A stretch of 64,000 bases of DNA, taken from positions 1,116,001-1,180,000 of the forward strand of contig NZ_FXBM01000002.1 of the NCBI RefSeq assembly GCF_900177245.1, in the 5' to 3' direction. Numbering within the stretch: the stretch's first letter is position 1; each line of letters begins with the position of its first letter. Under the pieces are notes generated by a model. It was given only the letters and a program-made list of their open reading frames with translations, was not told the origin of the DNA and ran no database searches. The translations under genes and the position numbers were made by a program. Origin of the DNA: Rathayibacter oskolensis (GTDB lineage Bacteria > Actinomycetota > Actinomycetes > Actinomycetales > Microbacteriaceae). Positions 58,612 through 64,000 of this stretch are shown here, piece after piece.

Positions 58612-60330
58612 TCAGAAGTAGCGCGCGAGGTGATGACGGAGTGGTTCGTCGCACACGTAGATGTAGGTCCCGCGGATCCCGCGCGTCAGCAGCACCGAGT
58701 AGATGTTGCGGACGTAGGCGAGCAGATCCTCGTCGGAGTAGACGAGGCCGAGCTTGGGGTTGTTCTCACGTCCCTTCTTGTCGTGGTAGTTGGACCGGTC
58801 GAAGACGATGCGCTGCGCGACAGGGTCGAAGCGCAGGTCGTGGCCGATCACGACTCCGGCGTAGTTGAGGTCGAAGCCCTGGACCGTGTGAATCGAGCCG
58901 ACCTCGTCGATGGCGCCGGGTGAGTTGATCCAGTCGCGCTGGGTCCGATTCCATCGCAGTTCCAGGCCGTCGATCTCGATGTCGAACGCGTCCTTCTGAT
59001 TCTTGGTGATCCACTTCCAGGCGTACCCGGCGACGAGTCGCGCGAGACCGTGCTCCTGCTCCCGGAGCAGCAGCTCCCGGCGCAGCTCGGCGAGGTCCTC
59101 GAAGAAGCGCAGGTCGTAGGAGCCGAAGTCCTCGCGGTGCTCGGGCGGGGCGTCGGACAGCGTCGCGCGCACGTACCCGACGTAGTCCTTGTCCGCCGCG
59201 ATGCGCATCTGCGAGCGGAGGGGGTATACGCGACCACTCGCCGACGCCTCCGCGAGGAGGCGCCCTGTGACTGCAGCAGGGAGGTCCATCGGTCGGACGG
59301 TCTGCGCTGTGTCGAGCATCAGGATCGTGTGCCTGCTGCGGGCGCGGATCCAGTCGAGCTGCGTGTACTCGAGGGAGTCCTGTCCGAACAGTGCCCGGTT
59401 AATGTCGGCGAACTTCTTGTTCAAGGGGCCGGACGGCTGGTTCGCCCGCTGACTCAGACGGTGTGCCTCGTCGACCAGGAGGAGGTCGAAGGGCTCCTCG
59501 CTCTGCCCGACATCGAAAGGCGTGAGCACGAGGTCCTTGCTCAATCCGGGCGTCAGCGTGAAGACCCGTGCGATCGAACCGCGCAGCGACTGCTGCGGCA
59601 CCACGAGCCCGACGCGGAGCGTCGACAGCAGCTCCGCATGGCCGGGGGTGAAGAAGTCGCTGAAGACGGAGTCGCTGTCCAGCGGCTCCTCCGGATCGTG
59701 CCGCCGGATGTCCTGCAGGAGCTTCAGCAGGTAGATCGCGACGACGGTCTTGCCGGTCCCCGGGTCACCCTGCACGACGACCGTGCTCGGCCGCCCGGAC
59801 TCCAGATCCGCGAACAAGCCCTCGAGGATGTCCTCGACGGCGATGGCCTGATCGTGGTTGAGCGCTTTGAACGGCGACAGCTTGAAGAGATCGCTGTTGA
59901 TGATCTCGGGAAGCGTCCGCTGGAAGAGGTGCTCCTCGGTGCGCAGGACCTCGAAGACCTCGTCGAACGTCTGACGGTAGGACTCGCGATCGAAGTAGTC
60001 GGCGTCGGTGATTCCCGCGTTGTGGTTCAGGACCTTCAACCGACCTTCGCCCGACAGCATCCGCAGGAGGAACGACTCGAGATCGAGGCAGGCGGACTTG
60101 TTGAAGGTGTTGTCGAGGACGACCCGCACGCGCTCGAGCCGGCTCTTCTCGGGGGAGTCCAGGTGCTGGCGGAGCCGTCCCTCAGCGTTGAGGGACTCGC
60201 CGACGTAGACCTCCGCCGCGCTGTCGAGGACGTAGACGACGGGCCAGTTGCGGTGCCGCGGATCGGCGGCGCCCCAGACGCGGACCTGGTCGGAGTCGAA
60301 GGGCAGGCGCTCGATGCTAAAGCCGGTCAT
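58612..60330 (-). CDS. GIY-YIG nuclease / DUF2075 helicase-like protein
   Basis: 572 residues. N-terminal GIY-YIG-type domain (VVYVLDSAAEVYVGES about 31-46, RLRQHL, later Glu). Then a P-loop domain like DUF2075/Schlafen-group-3: Walker A GDPGTGKT (188-195), Walker B LLLVDEAHR (283-291), a late motif GSIHTVQGFDLNYAGVVIG (478-496). The start overlaps the pyrophosphohydrolase gene by 14 bp. Nuclease plus helicase with a nucleotide hydrolase suggests defence, but no function is known. Confidence 0.85.
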   Translation of the reverse strand: MTGFSIERLPFDSDQVRVWGAADPRHRNWPVVYVLDSAAEVYVGESLNAEGRLRQHLDSPEKSRLERVRVVLDNTFNKSACLDLESFLLRMLSGEGRLKVLNHNAGITDADYFDRESYRQTFDEVFEVLRTEEHLFQRTLPEIINSDLFKLSPFKALNHDQAIAVEDILEGLFADLESGRPSTVVVQGDPGTGKTVVAIYLLKLLQDIRRHDPEEPLDSDSVFSDFFTPGHAELLSTLRVGLVVPQQSLRGSIARVFTLTPGLSKDLVLTPFDVGQSEEPFDLLLVDEAHRLSQRANQPSGPLNKKFADINRALFGQDSLEYTQLDWIRARSRHTILMLDTAQTVRPMDLPAAVTGRLLAEASASGRVYPLRSQMRIAADKDYVGYVRATLSDAPPEHREDFGSYDLRFFEDLAELRRELLLREQEHGLARLVAGYAWKWITKNQKDAFDIEIDGLELRWNRTQRDWINSPGAIDEVGSIHTVQGFDLNYAGVVIGHDLRFDPVAQRIVFDRSNYHDKKGRENNPKLGLVYSDEDLLAYVRNIYSVLLTRGIRGTYIYVCDEPLRHHLARYF

Positions 60331-60634
60331 ACTTCTCGCTGCGTCCCCGCGCCTTGTCTACGGGGTACTTCTCCCGCGTCTTCCGGAGCTTCGCGAGGAC
60401 GATGTCGTCCGCGTCGACTCCGAGGCGGTCGGCGAGCAGGAGGCAGTAGGTCAGCACGTCCGCGAGCTCCTCCACCGCCGCGGGGAGGTCGCCCTCGCCC
60501 CATTGGAAGCACTCGAGCAGTTCTCCGGACTCGATGCTGATGCTCTTGGCGAGGTTCTCGGGAGTGTGGAACTGCGACCAGTCGCGCTCCCGCACGAACT
60601 CGCGGAGAGCGTCGCGGACGTCGTCATCGGGCAT
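60317..60634 (-). CDS. MazG-type nucleotide pyrophosphohydrolase
   Basis: 105 residues. ExxE (E35, E38) in SIESGELLECFQW and ExxD (E56, D59) in EELADVLTY are the metal-binding helices of the all-alpha NTP pyrophosphatase (MazG/RS21-C6 group). It hydrolyses NTPs or modified nucleotides. ATG 60634 is supported by TAGGTT ending 7 nt upstream. First gene of the unit with the helicase. Confidence 0.92.
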   Translation of the reverse strand: MPDDDVRDALREFVRERDWSQFHTPENLAKSISIESGELLECFQWGEGDLPAAVEELADVLTYCLLLADRLGVDADDIVLAKLRKTREKYPVDKARGRSEKYDRL

Positions 60635-60647
60635 GAACGCCAACCTA
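60635..60647 (-). promoter_or_regulatory. -10 box of mazG-helicase unit, leaderless
   Basis: TAGGTT on the minus strand (60647-60642) ends 7 nt before ATG 60634. Confidence 0.5.
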
Positions 60648-60843
60648 CAGCGCACCCGCCGTCGAACCGTTCGTCGTCCCAGGCCAGCACTACGGCGGGA
60701 TTCCGCTGCGGCTCGAGCACTCCGGTGCCCCGCCCGATGTCGGCCGCCCTCCACGCCGCCCGTCATCGAGCCATGCCACCATGAATCTGTACATCGCTCA
60801 GGAACCCGCCTCCCGCAGGTTCTGACAAGGGGGTCTCTCGTCC

Positions 60844-62352
60844 ATGCAATCTGATCTGCTCTGGATCGTCGTCGCCGGCATCGCCGTCGGGGTCGTGCTG
60901 CTGCTCGCCATCATCGGCTTCTTCATCTTCCGGGCCTGGTACCAGGTGCCGCAGGCCGACGAGGCGATCGTGATCGTCGGAAAGAAGCAGAAGGGCGATG
61001 ACGGGCTGACGTCGAACATGACCGTCATCACCGGCGGCGGCGCGTTCGTCAACAAGCTGACCCAGCGCTCCGACCGCATCTCGCTGCGGTCGCGGCAGAT
61101 CAAGATGGAGCCGGTCGCGCAGACCAAGAACGGCGTGACGATCCACCTCGCGGGCGTCGCCCTCGTCAAGATCGGCTCCACGGCCGATCAGGTGCGCGCC
61201 GCCGCCGAGCGCTTCGCCTCGCAGGACCAGTCGATCGACGTCTTCACGACGGAGCAGCTGGAGGGCGCCCTCCGCGGCGTCGTCGCGAAGCTCAGCGTCG
61301 AGGAGGTCATGCAGGACCGGCAGAAGCTCGGCGACGAGATCGCCGAGGGGATCAAGGGCGACCTGCTCGCGCAGGGCCTCGTCCTCGACTCCTTCGCCAT
61401 CCAGGGCGTCACCGACCGCAACGGCTACATCGAGGCGCTCGGCGCGCAGGAGATCGAGCGCGTCCGGCGCGAAGCCGACGTCGCCCGGATCAACGCGGCC
61501 CGTGAGGTCAAGGCCCGCCAGCTCGCCACCGACGAGGCCAACCTGATCGAGCAGACCGCCTACGACAAGAACACCGCCGCCGCGAAGTCCGAGGTCGGCC
61601 GGGCGAACGCCGAGGCCGAGCAGGCCGAGAACCTGGCCCGCGCCGAGCGCGAGCAGGCCGTCCTCGTGCAGCGCGCCGAGAACCGGCAGGCCGAGCTCGA
61701 CGCCGACGTCAAGCGCGTCGCCGACGCCGAGAAGTACCGTCGCCAGACCGAGGCCGACGCCGACGCCTACGGGCGTCAGAAGAAGGCCGAGACCGACCGT
61801 CAGATCGCGCAGCAGGGGTCGGACGCCGAGGCCTACGCCGTCCAGCGCCAGGCCGAGGCCCGGCAGGCGTCGGCCGCCGCCGAGGCGGCAGCCGTGAGCG
61901 CGCGCGCTGAGGCGGAGGCCCACGCCCTCCGGGCCAAGGCCGGTGCCGAGGCAGAGGCGCTGCGCGCGAACGCCGCTGCCGAGGCGGAGGCCATCCGCGC
62001 CAAGGGCGAGGCGAGCGCGGCCGCGATCCAGGCCGAGGCGGAGGCGCTCCGCGAGAACCAGGAGGCGATCCTGGGCCGCGAGCTGATCGGGCAGCTCCCG
62101 TCGCTGATGGCCGAGTTCGCGAAGGGCTACCAGAACGTCGGCACCGTCACCCTGATCGGAGGCGACACCGCCGGCACCCACATCGCGCGCGAGCAGGCGG
62201 CGAGCCTCGCGGCCACGTTCGACAGCGTCAAGTCGGCGACCGGTGTCGACCTCGGAGCGATCCTGCAGGGCCAGGCCTTCGGCCGGGGCGTGGCGGCGGC
62301 TTCCGGGGCGTCGGAGTCCACCGACCCCACCGTCATTCCCTCGACGAGCTGA
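60844..62352 (+). CDS. flotillin-like SPFH-domain protein
   Basis: 502 residues. One N-terminal membrane segment (about 7-32), SPFH domain (about 45-220), then a long Ala/Glu-rich coiled coil (about 210-420) with many QAEAxA repeats, and a C-terminal part with LPSLMAEFAKGYQNVGTVTLIGG. Typical of flotillins, which scaffold membrane domains. ATG 60844 after AAGGGGGT. Confidence 0.93.
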   Translation: MQSDLLWIVVAGIAVGVVLLLAIIGFFIFRAWYQVPQADEAIVIVGKKQKGDDGLTSNMTVITGGGAFVNKLTQRSDRISLRSRQIKMEPVAQTKNGVTIHLAGVALVKIGSTADQVRAAAERFASQDQSIDVFTTEQLEGALRGVVAKLSVEEVMQDRQKLGDEIAEGIKGDLLAQGLVLDSFAIQGVTDRNGYIEALGAQEIERVRREADVARINAAREVKARQLATDEANLIEQTAYDKNTAAAKSEVGRANAEAEQAENLARAEREQAVLVQRAENRQAELDADVKRVADAEKYRRQTEADADAYGRQKKAETDRQIAQQGSDAEAYAVQRQAEARQASAAAEAAAVSARAEAEAHALRAKAGAEAEALRANAAAEAEAIRAKGEASAAAIQAEAEALRENQEAILGRELIGQLPSLMAEFAKGYQNVGTVTLIGGDTAGTHIAREQAASLAATFDSVKSATGVDLGAILQGQAFGRGVAAASGASESTDPTVIPSTS

Positions 62353-62364
62353 CGAGCGGAGGCG

Positions 62365-62393
62365 CCCCGCCCGCGAACTCCTCGCGGGCGGGG
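62365..62393. terminator. GC-rich hairpin after flotillin gene
   Basis: CCCCGCCCGCG (62365-62375) pairs with CGCGGGCGGGG (62383-62393), 11-bp stem, 7-nt loop, no clear U-tract. Terminator or attenuator. Confidence 0.55.
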
Positions 62394-62484
62394 GCCCGGC
62401 CCAGCCGACGCTCTATCCGCCTCCGAGCTCTGCGTCGCACCGAGGTCAGCCGCGCGGCTGATCCCAGCGACAGCAGCGCCTCGT

Positions 62485-62497
62485 TACGCTCGTCGGA
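62485..62497 (+). promoter_or_regulatory. -10 box, leaderless start of DUF4190 gene
   Basis: TACGCT (62485-62490) ends 6 nt before ATG 62497. Confidence 0.4.
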
Positions 62498-62850
62498 TGT
62501 TCGCAGGACTCGCAGGCTGGCACCTCGTCATTATCGCCGTCATCGTCTCTCCGGTGCTCATCGCGGCGATCGGCATCCCGATCGCCGTCACCCAGGGCCG
62601 CGCCCGTCGCGAGGCCGGCCTCGTGACCGATCCGCGCGTCAACCCGCTCTCGATCGCCGCCTTCGTCGCCGCGTTCCTGATCGGCATCGTGGGCGTGGTC
62701 CTCGGCCACGTGGCCCGGGCGCAGATCCGCAGGAGCGGGGAGGCGGGCTGGGGGTTCGCCACGTTCGCGCTGTTCCTCGGCTACTGGGCGACGGCGATCG
62801 CCCTGCTCGGCGTGGTGTCGGTCGTCGGCGCCGCGCTCTGGCAGAGCTGA
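62497..62850 (+). CDS. DUF4190-type small membrane protein
   Basis: 117 residues. Hydrophobic start (GLAGWHLVIIAVIVSPVLIAA) and the DUF4190 pair of helices NPLSIAAFVAAFLIGIVGVV with GHVARAQIRRSGEAGWGFA between. Function unknown; often beside stress or secretion genes. Confidence 0.8.
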   Translation: MFAGLAGWHLVIIAVIVSPVLIAAIGIPIAVTQGRARREAGLVTDPRVNPLSIAAFVAAFLIGIVGVVLGHVARAQIRRSGEAGWGFATFALFLGYWATAIALLGVVSVVGAALWQS

Positions 62851-62908
62851 CGCCGCGCGCGGGCCTCCACCGCGCTCGGGAAGGCCGCGCACCGGATCCC
62901 GCGTCGTG

Positions 62909-63376
62909 TCAGCTGAGCTCCTTGCGCATCTGCACCGCCGTCGTCTCGTATCCGAGCGACTCGTACAGCCCTCGCGCCGACGTGTTGAAGCCGAAGACGT
63001 TCAGTGCGAGCGCGCGGCCGCCGTGGGAGGCGACGTGCTCCTCCGCCAGCAGCATCGCTGCCCGGCCGAGGCCGCGACCTCGCTCGGCGGCATCGATCTG
63101 CACGTCCCACACCCAGAAGACGCCCTCCAGGTCGCTCGGATGGGGCCCGAGCCAGATCGTGCCGACGCGTCGATCCCCGTCGAGGATCACCAGCACATCG
63201 TGCCCCGGCGCCGGTACTCCGTCCGGGAAGTACTTCTCGTAGGAGGTGTCGGCGTTGCGGGTCGCTGCCGCTTCGTCGTCACCGGAGCGGATCCGGTCCG
63301 TGATGTACTCCGCGCGCTGAACCTCCATCCAGGCGGCGAGATCGGAGGCGGTCAGCGGCGAGAGCGAGACGGTCAC
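62909..63376 (-). CDS. GNAT N-acetyltransferase
   Basis: 155 residues from GTG 63376. Acetyl-CoA site ERGRGLGRAAMLLAEEHV (motif A R/QxxGxG/A) and C-terminal NVFGFNTSARGLYESLGYETT. The substrate amine is unknown. Converges with the DUF4190 gene. Confidence 0.9.
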   Translation of the reverse strand: MTVSLSPLTASDLAAWMEVQRAEYITDRIRSGDDEAAATRNADTSYEKYFPDGVPAPGHDVLVILDGDRRVGTIWLGPHPSDLEGVFWVWDVQIDAAERGRGLGRAAMLLAEEHVASHGGRALALNVFGFNTSARGLYESLGYETTAVQMRKELS

Positions 63377-63459
63377 CCCTCCACCGTGCCACGTCGACCC
63401 GTCGCGAACGGCTCCCTCCGTCCGGTCGAGGCAGCCGTTCGCGACTGATCGATCGAGGG

Positions 63460-64000
63460 CTACGAGCGGTTCGCGTGCGCCTTCTTGCCGAAGCGCGTCG
63501 CGAGGAACAGCACGGTGCCGACGACGGCGTAGGCGAGCGCGCCCAGCCACACCGGCCCGGTCTGCTGGGTCAGCAGGACGATGCTCGCGATGATCGCGAG
63601 CACGGGCACCACCCGCGGCACCGAGAAGTGCTCGTGGTCGACCTTGTCCTTCTTCAGCACCAGCACCGAGACGTTCGCCGAGATGAACACGAGCAGGAGC
63701 AGCAGCACGGTGGTCTCGGCGAGCGTCCCGACGTCGCCGACCAGGCTCAGCACGGCGGTCGCGACGCCGACGGCGATGATCGACACCCACGGGGTCCCGC
63801 GCTTGGGCAGCACGTAGCCGAATGCGCTCGGCAGCAGGCCCGAGGAGGCGAGGCCGAAGCCGACGCGGCTCGCCATCACCATGAAGAGCAGGGCGCCGTT
63901 GGCGATGGCGACGAGCGCGATCAGGCCGAACAGCCACTCCGGAACCGCCACGCCGCTCGCCGACACGACATCGAGCAGCGGGCCGGACGACGCCGCGAGC
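63460..64000 (-). CDS. APC-family amino acid permease, N-terminus outside window
   Basis: Reads in frame to the window edge on the minus strand: about 180 C-terminal residues with five or so membrane segments (LFGLIALVAIANGALLFM, SRVGFGLASSGLLPSAFG, VSIIAVGVATAVLSL, then two more). APC superfamily. Substrate unknown. Confidence 0.8.
   Translation of the reverse strand, partial: LAASSGPLLDVVSASGVAVPEWLFGLIALVAIANGALLFMVMASRVGFGLASSGLLPSAFGYVLPKRGTPWVSIIAVGVATAVLSLVGDVGTLAETTVLLLLLVFISANVSVLVLKKDKVDHEHFSVPRVVPVLAIIASIVLLTQQTGPVWLGALAYAVVGTVLFLATRFGKKAHANRS

Overview
The window is a gapless-looking stretch of high-GC (around 70% or more), gene-dense actinobacterial chromosome. The order prfB-ftsE-ftsX-smpB-ssrA, the actinobacterial-type tmRNA tag, the 13E12/DUF222-HNH gene, frequent leaderless starts (a TANNNT box 6-9 nt before ATG/GTG) and the general gene content fit Microbacteriaceae, possibly Rathayibacter or a close relative. 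The genus is an inference from gene content and style only.

Layout. 1-6757: end of an MFS permease, then release factor 2, FtsEX (with an unusually long FtsE tail), SmpB, an MFS exporter and the tmRNA gene. 6791-17948: a septum-formation-type lipoprotein, HisN, tRNA-Lys, an MscS channel, a MerR-controlled aldo/keto reductase, an alpha/beta hydrolase with a GH15 glucoamylase/trehalase-like enzyme, a divergent Zwf-like dehydrogenase, small hypotheticals and an ArsB/SLC13-type permease. 18012-20464: otsA-otsB (trehalose). 20541-36977: amino-acid biosynthesis spread over ilvD-ilvB-ilvN-ilvC, serA and leuB-ilvE, interrupted by a lipase-like SGNH hydrolase, two small membrane proteins, PhzF, an HNH protein and a TetR/MFS efflux pair. 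37074-39484: small acidic protein, RecQ helicase and DUF2795 protein.

39508-54665 is the most unusual part. It holds a D-glycero-D-manno-heptose pathway (GmhA, GmhB, two HldE-like bifunctional kinase/nucleotidyltransferases) with six glycosyltransferases (three of family GT9, the heptosyltransferase family), an aldehyde dehydrogenase and an SDR. This is the set that Gram-negatives use to make ADP-heptose for LPS, here in an organism without LPS. No ADP-heptose 6-epimerase (HldD) is visible. All four transcription units of the cluster are preceded by a GTYT-N15/16-GGGWAC box resembling SigB/SigF-type stress promoters, and a SigB/SigF-family sigma factor gene (54625-55485) lies at the cluster edge. 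A lower-GC insert with a Phd/YefM-RelE toxin-antitoxin pair and a frameshifted FRG-domain protein splits the cluster.

54625-64000: sigma factor, gltX, a thioredoxin-reductase-like flavoprotein, tRNA-Gln, then a compact two-gene unit (MazG-type nucleotide pyrophosphohydrolase plus GIY-YIG/DUF2075 helicase) that looks like a candidate defence or nucleic-acid-processing module, a flotillin, a DUF4190 membrane protein, a GNAT acetyltransferase and the end of an APC amino-acid permease.
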